A stretch of 63,280 bases of DNA. Origin: Bacteroidales bacterium H3. Lineage in GTDB: Bacteria > Bacteroidota > Bacteroidia > Bacteroidales > Muribaculaceae. The position numbers and the translations under genes were made by a program. Shown one piece after another: positions 33,160 to 41,576 of the stretch. The notes under the pieces are model-generated. The model was not told where the DNA came from. It made no database searches and was given only the letters and a program-made list of their open reading frames with translations. Location of the stretch: positions 20,754 through 84,033 of the forward strand of contig DAAN01000010.1 in the NCBI GenBank assembly GCA_001701135.1, given 5' to 3'. Within the stretch, counting starts at the first letter, position 1; each line of letters begins with the position of its first letter.

Positions 33160-34041
33160 ACGGGGATTGATGAAGTAGAGGGGGCAGCCGGCAGAGACGG
33201 GAGCCACCACGCCCTGGAGGTAAGAGAAGACGAGGGCGTTGTTGTAAAGTGCCACGTGAGCAATGGGGTATGTGTCGACGGTGTAGCGCGTATCGGCTAC
33301 GTCGGCATAGTCCGATAGCCATTCCAGATATTCGTCGGGCGATTTGCCGGCTCCGGAGGCTATGGCATCGAGCAGCTGTCGGCGCACTTCGCCGCGATCA
33401 GCCGCTGGCACCAGATCGTCGAACGAGAGGGCGCGACCCAGGAGGGTTGAGAATGTGACATAATAACATGCGATGCGCGTGGGGCCTCCGCCGGTAGCCG
33501 ATTCCTGGAAAGAGGAGAAGGTGTAGAGCGTGGAGTCATCGGAGACCCAGCAGGGGCGCAGATCGGTGTTGACGTAGAAGCCGTTGACCACCGACTGTCG
33601 CAACTGTGGCAAGATGGTGTCGTTGAATACCTTGCCGTAGTAGTCGATCTGGGCGTTGACATCTGTTGCCGTGCGTGCCTTGTGATTATAGATGATGTCG
33701 CCTCCGGCCACGGCTGCGAAATCCTCGCTTATGATGCGTGCCAGACAGGTGTTGACGGGCGACTCGCCTTTGATGGCGAAGACGCGTATGGAGTAGAATA
33801 CATCGCTATACTGAGTGGGAAAGATGCGGGCAATCTGTAGTGTCGGTACTTTCCTGCCATCGAATTTGAAAGTGGTGTCGGCCGAAAAGGGAGTGCGTAC
33901 CACTGAGGTAACTTCTTGAAGCACAGAATCGTCGGGGAAATTCCGGAACGGGTCGGTGGCGGCGCCGTGCCGTGAGCATGACTGACCGATGATGGCCGAT
34001 GCGACCGCCAGTGCCGTGAATAGTATGTTGGAGAGTTTCAT
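33154..34041 (-). CDS. DUF3298/RsiV-type lipoprotein
   Basis: 295 aa from ATG 34041, chosen because it starts a lipoprotein signal peptide (MKLSNILFTALAVASAIIGQSC, lipobox ending at Cys 22); a longer reading to 34086 would precede it with unrelated residues. The mature part has the mixed alpha/beta pattern of DUF4163/DUF3298 proteins, including TFSSFQESATGGG and the C-terminal VVAPVSAGCPLYFINP. In Bacillus, related RsiV senses lysozyme; whether that applies here is unknown. Probably monocistronic. Confidence 0.75.
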   Translation of the reverse strand: MKLSNILFTALAVASAIIGQSCSRHGAATDPFRNFPDDSVLQEVTSVVRTPFSADTTFKFDGRKVPTLQIARIFPTQYSDVFYSIRVFAIKGESPVNTCLARIISEDFAAVAGGDIIYNHKARTATDVNAQIDYYGKVFNDTILPQLRQSVVNGFYVNTDLRPCWVSDDSTLYTFSSFQESATGGGPTRIACYYVTFSTLLGRALSFDDLVPAADRGEVRRQLLDAIASGAGKSPDEYLEWLSDYADVADTRYTVDTYPIAHVALYNNALVFSYLQGVVAPVSAGCPLYFINPRP

Positions 34042-34145
34042 TGCCTGAAAGATTATAGATACCTGCCGTATTGGCGGGTATATCATTCAAACACTGTGTT
34101 TCAGGCTAAAGTTGGCGTTATCCGGTTAATTAACACTACGGGCAT

Positions 34146-34178
34146 AAAAAAAGACTCCGCGACCTGAGGTCGGGAGCC
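34146..34178 (-). terminator. Intrinsic terminator of the small lipoprotein gene
   Basis: Stem between 34153 and 34178: CGACC (60-64) with GGTCG (68-72), extended outward by CTCC/GGAG with a one-base bulge. On the minus strand it is followed by seven T (34152-34146). Confidence 0.85.
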
Positions 34179-34225
34179 TTGTGCTTGTAATTTCTTAAAG
34201 CTGTCGGTTGATGTGTAAGCCGAAA

Positions 34226-34420
34226 TTATTCAGCAACAGCAGCAACAACGGTGTCAGCAACAACGGTGTCAGCGGGAGCTACAACGGTGGTGTCAACTAC
34301 TTCTTCAACAACTTCTACAGCAGCGGAGTCAGCAGCGTTTTCAGCCTGCTCAGCCTTGTTGCCGCAGGAAATCATCGACATACCGGCGATGACAGCGAAA
34401 GAAAGAAATAATTTCTTCAT
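34226..34420 (-). CDS. Small Ala/Val-rich lipoprotein
   Basis: 64 aa. A lipoprotein signal with MSMISC (Cys 19) is followed by a short, acidic, repetitive tail with VVDTTVVAPADTVVADTVV. It has no domain that I recognise. It has its own promoter (34473-34504) and terminator (34146-34178), so it is a real independent gene, probably abundant. Confidence 0.8.
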   Translation of the reverse strand: MKKLFLSFAVIAGMSMISCGNKAEQAENAADSAAVEVVEEVVDTTVVAPADTVVADTVVAAVAE

Positions 34421-34683
34421 TTTCTTTTTAATTAAAATAATAAAACAATTTTTTTGTGCTTCAAAAACAGTGCAAAGTTAAGACACAATTTTTAATCGTG
34501 CAAATATTTTTTAAGAATTTTGTGAAAAAAATATGTTGCAAAACACACTTTTAATTTGTTACGCCGGTTAAACCATATGTAATTTGCTGATATGTAATGA
34601 AATGTGCTTTTGCGGCTGAATTGTGCGCCCGGCCTCGGATTTTGCGATATTTAACAATGGAGGGGACACTTGTTGCGGCCCGA
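34421..34683. other. Leader and promoter region of the small lipoprotein gene; ribF downstream end
   Basis: AT-rich until about 34570, then GC-rich to the ribF stop. Contains the promoter at 34473-34504 and nothing else I can support. Confidence 0.6.
34473..34504 (-). promoter_or_regulatory. Consensus Bacteroidetes promoter of the small lipoprotein gene
   Basis: Minus strand: TTTG (34504-34501), exactly 20 nt, TAACTTTG (34480-34473). The start is near 34466, about 45 nt before the ATG. Confidence 0.85.
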
Positions 34684-35613
34684 TCAGAGGGGGAGAGTGC
34701 GGGCTGCGTCGCGGTCGCGGTCGAGGCGCGCGGCGAGAGCGTCGAGCGAGGGGAAGCGCTGTTCGGGGCGCAGATGGCGGTGGAAGTGCAGCGTGAGCCG
34801 GGTGCCGTAGAGGTCGCCCTCGTAGTCGAGGATATGGGCTTCGATGGTTGCAGAGGCGCCGGGAGTGCAGACAGTGGGGCGTGTGCCTATGTTGAGCATC
34901 ACGCGGTGATGTTCGCCGCAGATACTTGTGGTGGCGAGATAGACGCCGTTGGCGGGGATGAATTTGGCGGGATGCGGCACTCTGATGTTGGCGGTAGGGA
35001 ACCCGATGCGGCGTCCTAACTGTTGCCCTTTGACGACAGTGCCGGTCAGAGTGTAGGGATGTCCGAGCAGCCGCGCGGCGCGGGCCACATCCCCCTCGGC
35101 AAGGGCGTTGCGGATCTCCGACGAGCTGATTGATATGACCCTTCCGTCCGATTCTTCCTCCAGACCGGTGGCGTCGACGAGGGTGATGCCGTTTTCGGCG
35201 GCGATGCGGCGATAGTCGTCGGGCGTGAGATGGCGCTCGGTGCCGAAACGGTTGTTGAAGCCGCGGAGGATAAACCGCACATTATATATATCGCGGAGCA
35301 ACTGCATGAAGCGGGCGGCCGTGGCCTCTCGGAGCGTGGGAGTGAAGTTGAGGAAAAGGATGTCGGCAGGCGCAATGCCGTTGGCTGCAAGCAACGAGAG
35401 TTTTTCGGCGGGGGTGGAGAGCAGGCGGGGTGCCGAGCCGGGAGCTATCAGCTGCAGCGGATGCGACGGAAAGGTGAACACGGCGGGTCGGAGACCGCGC
35501 TGCGCGGCCTCGGTGCGGAGGCATTCGAGCAGAAACCGGTGTCCGCGGTGCACCCCGTCGAACATGCCGGTGACGGCGGCGCGTGGTCGGTTGTCCTCAG
35601 CTTTGAAATCCAT
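34684..35613 (-). CDS. ribF: Bifunctional riboflavin kinase/FAD synthetase
   Basis: Makes FMN from riboflavin and FAD from FMN, 309 aa. The N-terminal nucleotidyltransferase half has GMFDGVHRGHRFLLE and a SSSEIR motif near residue 163. The C-terminal kinase half begins near residue 183 with GTVVKGQQLGRRIGFPTANI and includes VMLNIGTRPTV. The ATG directly abuts the stop of the upstream HAD gene, so the two are translationally coupled. Confidence 0.96.
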   Translation of the reverse strand: MDFKAEDNRPRAAVTGMFDGVHRGHRFLLECLRTEAAQRGLRPAVFTFPSHPLQLIAPGSAPRLLSTPAEKLSLLAANGIAPADILFLNFTPTLREATAARFMQLLRDIYNVRFILRGFNNRFGTERHLTPDDYRRIAAENGITLVDATGLEEESDGRVISISSSEIRNALAEGDVARAARLLGHPYTLTGTVVKGQQLGRRIGFPTANIRVPHPAKFIPANGVYLATTSICGEHHRVMLNIGTRPTVCTPGASATIEAHILDYEGDLYGTRLTLHFHRHLRPEQRFPSLDALAARLDRDRDAARTLPL

Positions 35614-36243
35614 TCAGAAGTCGGCGAGCAGTTGTGTGAAATCCTGGCCGGGGAGCACGCAGAGAGTCCGGAATCCGAGACGGGCGGCTGCAGCGCAGTT
35701 GTCGGCGGAATCGTCGAGGAAAAGCACATCGGAAGCTTCGAGCGAGAATCGCCTGAGAGTGTCGAGGAAAATCTCGGGATCAGGCTTGCAGCAGTGGGCT
35801 TCAAACGAGGTCTCGCACCCGAGGAAATAGTAGCTGATGTCGTGCCCGTCCTTGCGGAATTCCTCGGCGATGCGCGAATTCCACATTATGGGGTTGGTGT
35901 TGGAGAGCAGATATATGCGGTAGCCCTTTTGGCGCAGCTGCTCGAGGAAACGGAGCCTGTGGAGGGGAATTCCGGTGAGAAAAGCGTTGAAAGCCGTGTC
36001 GATCTGCTCATCGGTGACGCCTGCAGGGAGGTCGCGGCGCAGCTGGTCGCGGAATTGCGCGGGTGTGATCTTTCCCTCTTCGATGAGGCGGAACACGCCG
36101 GTCTGCGCGTAGTCGCCGAGATAGTTTTCGGGGTGTGGCATGCCCAATTCCCTGAGCGCGCTGACGCAGTTGTCGCGCTTTATATCCATTATCACTCCTC
36201 CGAGGTCGAAGAGCAGCACCGGTTTCTTTTCGTCGTGATTCAT
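35614..36243 (-). CDS. HAD-superfamily phosphatase (YihX/IA type)
   Basis: 209 aa. Motif I is FDLGGVIMDI: the nucleophile D13 is present but the second Asp of DxD is Gly, as in YihX-like phosphatases. Motif II is LLSNTNP, motif III CKPDPEIF and motif IV VLFLDDSADN. Directly coupled to ribF (stop at 35614, ribF start at 35613), which hints at a flavin-nucleotide substrate but does not show it. A hairpin (36280-36299) lies upstream. Confidence 0.85.
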   Translation of the reverse strand: MNHDEKKPVLLFDLGGVIMDIKRDNCVSALRELGMPHPENYLGDYAQTGVFRLIEEGKITPAQFRDQLRRDLPAGVTDEQIDTAFNAFLTGIPLHRLRFLEQLRQKGYRIYLLSNTNPIMWNSRIAEEFRKDGHDISYYFLGCETSFEAHCCKPDPEIFLDTLRRFSLEASDVLFLDDSADNCAAAARLGFRTLCVLPGQDFTQLLADF

Positions 36244-36279
36244 TGTTTCAAAATTCAGATCGATGGAGAGATAATCAAT

Positions 36280-36299
36280 AAAGTCAGGTTTTTGACTTT
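36280..36299 (-). repeat. Inverted repeat between the methyltransferase and HAD genes
   Basis: AAAGTCA (36280-36286) and TGACTTT (36293-36299) pair perfectly over 6 nt. Weak hairpin; on the minus strand it is followed by ATTGATT. Possibly an mRNA end or processing signal. Confidence 0.4.
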
Positions 36300-36303
36300 T
36301 ATT

Positions 36304-36939
36304 TCAGGGTTTGACCCTAATTAAGGTGAGGCCGTCGCGAAGGGGGAGCATCACCGGTTCCACGCGCGGGTCGGCGGCAACGAAGTCGTTGAACTCCATT
36401 ATGCCGGCGGTCTGAGGGTCGTGGTTGAGGTCGGGACGAAGCACCTTGCCATCCCAGAGGGTGTTGTCGGCAATGATGAAGCCGCCGGGACGCACACGCG
36501 GAAGCACCATGCGGTAGGTCGGCAGATAGGTGCGCTTGTCGGCGTCGATATAGGCCATGTCGAAAGGCGCTTCCAGACCGGGCACCACGCGGGCGGCATC
36601 GCCGATGTGGAGTGTCACGCGGGAGCCGAAAGGAGATCGCGAAAGTTGCAGGCGGATGAAATCCTCCATCTCCTCGTCGATCTCCACGGTGTCGAGGGTG
36701 GCACCTTCGGGCAGCCCTTCGGCAATGCACAGAGTGGAGTAGGCGGCATAGGTGCCGATCTCAAGCACCCGCCGGGGGGCGATCATGGCTGTGAGCATGC
36801 GCAGCAACCGTCCCTGCACATGACCCGAACTCATGCGGGGATAGAGCAGCCGCAGATTTATGTCGCGCGAGAGACGCGCCAGCATGGGCGGCTCGGGCTG
36901 GGAGTGGGCTGCGATATATTCTTCGATGGCCTGATCCAT
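36304..36939 (-). CDS. Class I SAM-dependent O-methyltransferase
   Basis: 211 aa from ATG 36939 (MDQAIEEYIA). The frame is open further upstream, but the extra residues are encoded by the tandem repeat at 36939-36988, so I prefer the short start. SAM motif I is VLEIGTYAAYST. The cation-dependent methyltransferase motifs YIDADKRTY and IADNTLWDGKV match the caffeoyl-CoA O-methyltransferase fold. Substrate unknown. Lies after aroQ in the trmB-ribF series. Confidence 0.88.
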   Translation of the reverse strand: MDQAIEEYIAAHSQPEPPMLARLSRDINLRLLYPRMSSGHVQGRLLRMLTAMIAPRRVLEIGTYAAYSTLCIAEGLPEGATLDTVEIDEEMEDFIRLQLSRSPFGSRVTLHIGDAARVVPGLEAPFDMAYIDADKRTYLPTYRMVLPRVRPGGFIIADNTLWDGKVLRPDLNHDPQTAGIMEFNDFVAADPRVEPVMLPLRDGLTLIRVKP

Positions 36940-36988
36940 TGTTCGGGGCTTGTTCGGGGGGTGTTCAGGGTTTGTTCGGGGCTTGTTT
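36939..36988. repeat. Tandem 11-12-bp units (TTGTTCGGGGC-like)
   Basis: Units TTGTTCGGGGC (36939), TTGTTCGGGGGG (36950), TGTTCAGGG (36962), TTTGTTCGGGGC (36971) and a partial TTGTTT (36983) fill the aroQ-methyltransferase gap. Confidence 0.8.
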
Positions 36989-36997
36989 GACAGTAGC

Positions 36998-37420
36998 TCA
37001 GAGCAGTGATTCCAGTGCCAGACGGTAGCTGTCGAGACCGAATCCGGCAATGATGCCGCGGCATGCCGAAGTGAGCAGCGAGCGGTGGCGGATCTCTTCG
37101 CGGGCGGCGATATTGGAGATGTGGACCTCCACCACGGGGCGCTCCACGGCGCGGATGGCGTCGGCGATGGCGAGCGATGTGTGGGTGAACGCGCCGGCGT
37201 TAAGGATGATGCCGTTGAGGTCGGGCTCGAATCCCACTTCGTGGATGCGGTCGATGATGTCGCCCTCGTGGTTGCTCTGGAAATAATCGATTTCTACCTG
37301 CGGATAGTCGCTCTGGAGGGCGGTGAGATACTCCTCCATCGACAGACTGCCGTAGATCGATGGTTCGCGTATGCCGAGCAGGTTGAGGTTGGGCCCGTTG
37401 ATGATCAGTACTTTTGCCAT
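36998..37420 (-). CDS. aroQ: 3-dehydroquinate dehydratase, type II
   Basis: Third step of the shikimate pathway, 140 aa. Family landmarks are INGPNLNLLGIREPSIYG (with the catalytic Tyr near residue 23), SNHEGDIIDRIHE, LNAGAFTHTS and VEVHISNI with the catalytic histidine. aroK lies 10 kb away in this window, so the pathway genes are scattered. Confidence 0.96.
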   Translation of the reverse strand: MAKVLIINGPNLNLLGIREPSIYGSLSMEEYLTALQSDYPQVEIDYFQSNHEGDIIDRIHEVGFEPDLNGIILNAGAFTHTSLAIADAIRAVERPVVEVHISNIAAREEIRHRSLLTSACRGIIAGFGLDSYRLALESLL

Positions 37421-37459
37421 TGGAAAGTTGTGAGAAAGAGAGTATTTACGGTAAAGATG

Positions 37460-38566
37460 TTATTTGTGCTTTATATCGACTTTCTCGGTGGCGGGGAGGG
37501 TGGCGTTGCGCTCCTCCACGGCATCGGCCACTTCGTGGGCAAGGTGCAGGAACTCATGTCCCATCACCGAGTCGCGCAGGGCAATCGGGTGACCCTTGTC
37601 GGCATCCTCGCACACCTTCGCCACAAGCGGAATCTGCGCCAGCATGCGCACGCCCAGCTCCTTGGCGAGTTTCACACCGCCTTCGCGGCCGAAGATGTAG
37701 TACCGCTCCTGCGGATGCTCCTCGGGCGTGAACCATGCCATGTTCTCCACGATGCCGAGCACCGGCACATTGATTTTGTCGCCGAGAAACATGTTGACGC
37801 CTTTGCGGGCATCGGCCAGCGCCACCTCCTGAGGTGTTGTGACGATGACCACACCGGTGATGCCGAGAGTCTGCACAAGAGTGAGATGGATGTCGCTGGT
37901 GCCGGGGGGCATGTCGATGAGGAAATAGTCGAGGTCGCCCCAGTCGGCGTCGGTGATCAGCTGCTTCAGGGCGTTGGAAGCCATGGAGCCGCGCCACAGC
38001 ACCGGAGCGTTGCGGTCGACAAGGAACCCGATCGACAGGAGTTTGACGCCATATTTCTCCAGAGGGATGATGAGGCTGCGGTCCCCCTCCTTGCGCATAT
38101 AAAGCTCGGCATCCTCCACATCGAACATCTTGGGCACTGACGGACCGAAGATGTCGGCGTCGAGCAGCCCCACTTTGTAGCCTTCGCGGGCGAGAGCCAC
38201 TGCCAGATTGGCGGCTACGGTGGATTTCCCGACACCGCCTTTGCCCGACGATATGCCGATGATGTTTTTCACTCCTGCCAGCGGTTTCTCGACCGGCGCC
38301 GGAGCGGCGATGCGGGTTTTCACAGCGATGTTGCCGCGGATGTCGACCTCCGGTGAGATATAGGTGAGGATAGCAGTTTCGGCCGCTTTGACCAGCGACT
38401 TGATGAAGGGGTCGGTGGGTCGGTCGAAAATCAGGGAGAATGATACTTTCATGCCGTCGATGCGGATATCGTCCTCCACCATCCCGGCCGAAACGATGTC
38501 TTTGCCTGATGCGGGGTAGCGCACATTGCGGAGTGCGTCGAGTATGAGGTTGGGGTAAAGTGTCAT
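37460..38566 (-). CDS. apbC: Mrp/NBP35-family Fe-S cluster carrier ATPase
   Basis: 368 aa. Residues 1-90 form the MIP18/DUF59 domain. The P-loop GKGGVGKS is at residues 108-115, followed by DADIFGPSVPKMF and DMPPGTSDIHLTL. It has no CxxC in the C-terminal region visible to me, unlike many family members. Role: binding and transfer of Fe-S clusters in the cytoplasm. Located between trmB and aroQ. Confidence 0.93.
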   Translation of the reverse strand: MTLYPNLILDALRNVRYPASGKDIVSAGMVEDDIRIDGMKVSFSLIFDRPTDPFIKSLVKAAETAILTYISPEVDIRGNIAVKTRIAAPAPVEKPLAGVKNIIGISSGKGGVGKSTVAANLAVALAREGYKVGLLDADIFGPSVPKMFDVEDAELYMRKEGDRSLIIPLEKYGVKLLSIGFLVDRNAPVLWRGSMASNALKQLITDADWGDLDYFLIDMPPGTSDIHLTLVQTLGITGVVIVTTPQEVALADARKGVNMFLGDKINVPVLGIVENMAWFTPEEHPQERYYIFGREGGVKLAKELGVRMLAQIPLVAKVCEDADKGHPIALRDSVMGHEFLHLAHEVADAVEERNATLPATEKVDIKHK

Positions 38567-38591
38567 AATATATAATAATGTGTCGGGCGTG

Positions 38592-39356
38592 TCAGATGTT
38601 CATGGTCTCGAGGGTGCCGCGCGAGAAACTGCGGTGAGTGTCGAAGGGAATCTCGTCGGCCGGCTCCTGCAGGTCGCCTTCGGCAGGGAGGCCGAACGCC
38701 AGATACTTGATGGTGAGACCGCGGGCTAGCCACTGGCGCTCGTAGTAGGTGCGGATTTCGCGCAGAGCGGGGTCGGCTTCGGCGTCGGCATCCGCGCCGT
38801 AAAGGTCGGCGAAGTCGGCAACGACGGGGAAATTGTTGAGCCGCGCCATAAGCGACGTATAGGTGTAGAGAAATGGAGAGTCGGTCTTGAGGTTGATGAT
38901 TCCATCGGGGCGAAGCACCTTGCGGTAGATGTTCATGAAGTTGGTGCCGGTGAGGCGTTTGCGCACCTTTTTCATCTGCGGGTCGGGAAAGGTGATCCAG
39001 ATTTCGTCAACCTCGCCGGGCGCGAAAAAGCGGTCGAGCAGCTCAATGTTGGTGCGGAGGAATGCCACATTTTTCAGCCCCGAATCGCGGGCGTCGCAGG
39101 CGCCGGTCCACATGCGGGCGCCCTTGATGTCCATCCCTATGAAGTTGCGGTCGGGATAGCGGCGGGCAAGTCCCACGGTGTATTCTCCCTTTCCGCACCC
39201 CAGCTCGAGCACCACGGGGCCGTCGTTGTGGAAAAATTCATCGCGCCAGCGGCCGCGCATGGGAAACGGCTCGCGCGACAACACGCCGTAGGGATATTGG
39301 AAAACACATTCTATGGTTTCCATCTCGCTAAATTTTTTCAGTTTGTTCTTGCCCAT
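38592..39356 (-). CDS. trmB: tRNA (guanine-46-N7)-methyltransferase
   Basis: 254 aa from ATG 39356 ([15 protein letters not shown]); a longer reading to 39395 would run into the promoter region. SAM-binding [11 protein letters not shown], then [12 protein letters not shown] and the catalytic [14 protein letters not shown] motif. First gene of the minus-strand series leading to ribF. Confidence 0.95.
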   Translation of the reverse strand: MGKNKLKKFSEMETIECVFQYPYGVLSREPFPMRGRWRDEFFHNDGPVVLELGCGKGEYTVGLARRYPDRNFIGMDIKGARMWTGACDARDSGLKNVAFLRTNIELLDRFFAPGEVDEIWITFPDPQMKKVRKRLTGTNFMNIYRKVLRPDGIINLKTDSPFLYTYTSLMARLNNFPVVADFADLYGADADAEADPALREIRTYYERQWLARGLTIKYLAFGLPAEGDLQEPADEIPFDTHRSFSRGTLETMNI

Positions 39357-39392
39357 GTTGTGGTTTGATTGTATAATCGCTTTTTCAACGTA

Positions 39393-39400
39393 CAAAATTA
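39393..39400 (-). promoter_or_regulatory. -7 box for the trmB-ribF series
   Basis: TAATTTTG on the minus strand, about 37 nt before the trmB ATG; the -33 site is not conserved. Faces away from the box at 39423-39430. Confidence 0.5.
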
Positions 39401-39422
39401 GTGATTTTTTCAGAATAATTTG

Positions 39423-39430
39423 TAACTTTG
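39423..39430 (+). promoter_or_regulatory. -7 box for the sugar transferase gene
   Basis: TAACTTTG on the plus strand, 22 bp from the opposing trmB box; -33 unclear. Gives a leader of about 120 nt before 39559. Confidence 0.55.
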
Positions 39431-39558
39431 TGAAGTCATTTGCAGCGACTTATTAGCGCTCCTGTCTTAATTCTCGTTTCCGGCGCGCTTTAGGGTTAGT
39501 AAATCATGCCGGAAGCCTATATGAACACATATTTAAACCTTGTGACTTCTACTCAATT

Positions 39559-40143
39559 ATGCAACGCGCGGTAAAAAGAGCATTCGACGTCACCTTCTCG
39601 CTAAGCGCCATAATAATCCTGTCACCTTTATGGATTATAGTGGCTGCGGCGGTGCTTGTTTCATCGCCGGGCGGTGTTTTCTTTTCGCAGAAACGCACAG
39701 GCTATCACGGACGCACGTTCAAGATGCTTAAATTCCGCTCCATGGTGATCAACTCCGAAGCCGACGAGCAGCAGGCCGATGATGACAACGACCCCCGCAC
39801 CACAGCTTTCGGACGTTTTCTACGCCGCAGCTCGATCGACGAGCTTCCGCAGCTGTGGAACGTGTTTGTTGGCGACATGTCGCTGATAGGCCCCCGCCCC
39901 CACATGCTGGCCCACACCGAATATTATTCGGCTCTTATCCCCGACTATATGCGCCGCCACGATATGCGTCCGGGTCTCACCGGTTACGCACAGATCCTCG
40001 GCTACCGCGGAGCCACACCCCATGTCGAGGATATGGAAAAACGCGTCAAGGCCGATCTGGAGTATATCGACAATTACTCTCTGTGGCTCGATATGAAAAT
40101 TTTCTTTATTACGGTGGTCCGTATCGCCCGTCTAAAGCTCTGA
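39559..40143 (+). CDS. Bacterial sugar transferase (phosphoglycosyl transferase)
   Basis: 194 aa, monotopic membrane enzyme that moves a sugar phosphate onto undecaprenyl phosphate. One re-entrant hydrophobic helix at about residues 12-38, then FFSQKRTGYHGRTFKMLKFR, the SSIDELPQLWNVFVGDMS catalytic motif with DE, and GPRPHMLAHTEYY. No glycosyltransferase or export genes adjoin it, so the glycan is unknown. A short frame (39506-39574) overlaps its start in another register. Confidence 0.93.
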   Translation: MQRAVKRAFDVTFSLSAIIILSPLWIIVAAAVLVSSPGGVFFSQKRTGYHGRTFKMLKFRSMVINSEADEQQADDDNDPRTTAFGRFLRRSSIDELPQLWNVFVGDMSLIGPRPHMLAHTEYYSALIPDYMRRHDMRPGLTGYAQILGYRGATPHVEDMEKRVKADLEYIDNYSLWLDMKIFFITVVRIARLKL

Positions 40144-40214
40144 TTTCGCGCCATTGGCTGAGGGGAGAGTGAAAAGTTTTTCTGCGGGGTGTTGATTTTT
40201 TGGGGAAAATGGTG

Positions 40215-40222
40215 TAAATTTG
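40215..40222 (+). promoter_or_regulatory. -7 box for pyrH-frr
   Basis: TAAATTTG about 47 nt before the pyrH ATG, with GTTG near the -33 position. Confidence 0.5.
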
Positions 40223-40269
40223 TGAAATTGTAACCGGGACGCGTGTTCCGGGGTATCCTGAATTTACAT

Positions 40270-40980
40270 ATGAGAACCAAATACAAGAGAGTGCTGCTGA
40301 AACTCAGCGGCGAATCGCTTATGGGTCAGCAACATTACGGCATCGACCCCCAGCGGCTTGAAGAATATGCGCGTCAGATCAAGGATGTGGCCGACGGAGG
40401 CGTGGAGGTTGCCATCGTCATCGGCGGCGGCAATATATTCCGCGGCATGCAGGGCGCGGCCAAGGGGTTTGACCGAGTGAAGGGCGACCAGATGGGTATG
40501 CTCGCCACCGTCATCAACTCGCTGGCGCTCAGCTCGGCTCTCGAGGCCATAGGACAGGGCGCGCAGGTGTTCACCGCCATCGCCATGCACCCCATCGGTG
40601 ACCACTACAGCAAGTGGCGCGCCATCAAAGCCATGACCGAGGGCAAGGTGGCCATTCTGGCCGGAGGCACCGGCAATCCCTTCTTCACCACCGACACAGG
40701 CGCCGCGCTGCGCGGCGTGGAGGTCGAGGCCGACGTGATGCTCAAAGGCACGCGTGTCGACGGCGTCTATACCGCCGATCCCGAGAAGGATCCCACTGCC
40801 ACGAAATTCTCCGAAATCACCTACGACGAAGTGTACACCCGCGGCCTGAAAGTGATGGATCTCACCGCCACAGCCCTGTGCAAGGAGAATCATCTGCCCA
40901 TAATCGTGTTCGACATGGACACACCCGGCAACCTCGCAAAGGTGCTTCAGGGCGAACCTATCGGCACTTTAGTGTACTGA
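40270..40980 (+). CDS. pyrH: UMP kinase
   Basis: Phosphorylates UMP in pyrimidine synthesis, 236 aa. ATG 40270 (MRTKYKRVLLKLSGES) is chosen; an upstream start at 40243 would add nine unrelated residues. VIGGGNIFRG, GDQMGMLATVINSLAL and FTTDTGAALRG identify the amino-acid-kinase fold of UMP kinases. frr follows after 28 bp, the widespread pyrH-frr arrangement. Confidence 0.97.
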   Translation: MRTKYKRVLLKLSGESLMGQQHYGIDPQRLEEYARQIKDVADGGVEVAIVIGGGNIFRGMQGAAKGFDRVKGDQMGMLATVINSLALSSALEAIGQGAQVFTAIAMHPIGDHYSKWRAIKAMTEGKVAILAGGTGNPFFTTDTGAALRGVEVEADVMLKGTRVDGVYTADPEKDPTATKFSEITYDEVYTRGLKVMDLTATALCKENHLPIIVFDMDTPGNLAKVLQGEPIGTLVY

Positions 40981-41008
40981 TCTAAATCATTAAAACAGCA
41001 TAAACACC

Positions 41009-41569
41009 ATGACAGACCCCAAAACCTACCTCGACCCCGCTGAGGAGAAGATGGAGATGGCAGTGATCTATCTCGAAGAAACACTCCAGCGCATCCGCGC
41101 CGGAAAGGCCAATCCCAAAATCCTCGACGCCATCCGCGTGGACTACTACGGCTCGCAGGCACCCCTGTCGAATGTGGCAAACATCGCCGTGCCCGACGCG
41201 CGCACCATCACCATCACCCCCTGGGAAAAATCGATGTTCAAGGAGATCGAGAAAGCAATCATCAACTCCGACCTCGGCATCACACCCGAGAACAACGGCG
41301 AGGTGATCCGTATCTCCATTCCGCCTCTGACCGAGGAACGTCGCAAGCAGCTGGTGAAGCAGTCGAAAGGCGAAGCGGAAAACGCCAAGGTTTCCGTGCG
41401 CAACGCCCGCCGCGATGCCATCGACGGCCTCAAGAAGGCTGTGAAGCAGGGTATGCCCGAGGATGTGGAGAAGGACGCCGAGAACAGCGCCCAGAAAATC
41501 CACGACAAATATCTGAAAAAAATCGACGACCTTTTCGCCGCCAAGGAAAAAGAAATCCTCACTGTCTGA
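41009..41569 (+). CDS. frr: Ribosome recycling factor
   Basis: Splits post-termination ribosomes with EF-G, 186 aa. Two-domain tRNA mimic: [22 protein letters not shown] at the N terminus, [14 protein letters not shown] in the long helices and [17 protein letters not shown] at the end. Paired with pyrH. Confidence 0.97.
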   Translation: MTDPKTYLDPAEEKMEMAVIYLEETLQRIRAGKANPKILDAIRVDYYGSQAPLSNVANIAVPDARTITITPWEKSMFKEIEKAIINSDLGITPENNGEVIRISIPPLTEERRKQLVKQSKGEAENAKVSVRNARRDAIDGLKKAVKQGMPEDVEKDAENSAQKIHDKYLKKIDDLFAAKEKEILTV

Positions 41570-41576
41570 GCATCAG

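Noticed and set aside
35230..36324. Open frame antisense to ribF and the HAD gene
   Set aside because: Spans two convincing genes on the opposite strand; codon-bias shadow.
36304..37050. Longer start for the O-methyltransferase
   Set aside because: The extra N-terminal residues are encoded by the tandem repeat and overlap the aroQ end; ATG 36939 fits better.
37085..38140. Open frame antisense to aroQ and mrp
   Set aside because: Covers two well-identified genes; no protein features.
40243..40269. Upstream start for pyrH
   Set aside because: It would add nine residues not seen at the start of UMP kinases, and it lies close to the predicted transcription start.
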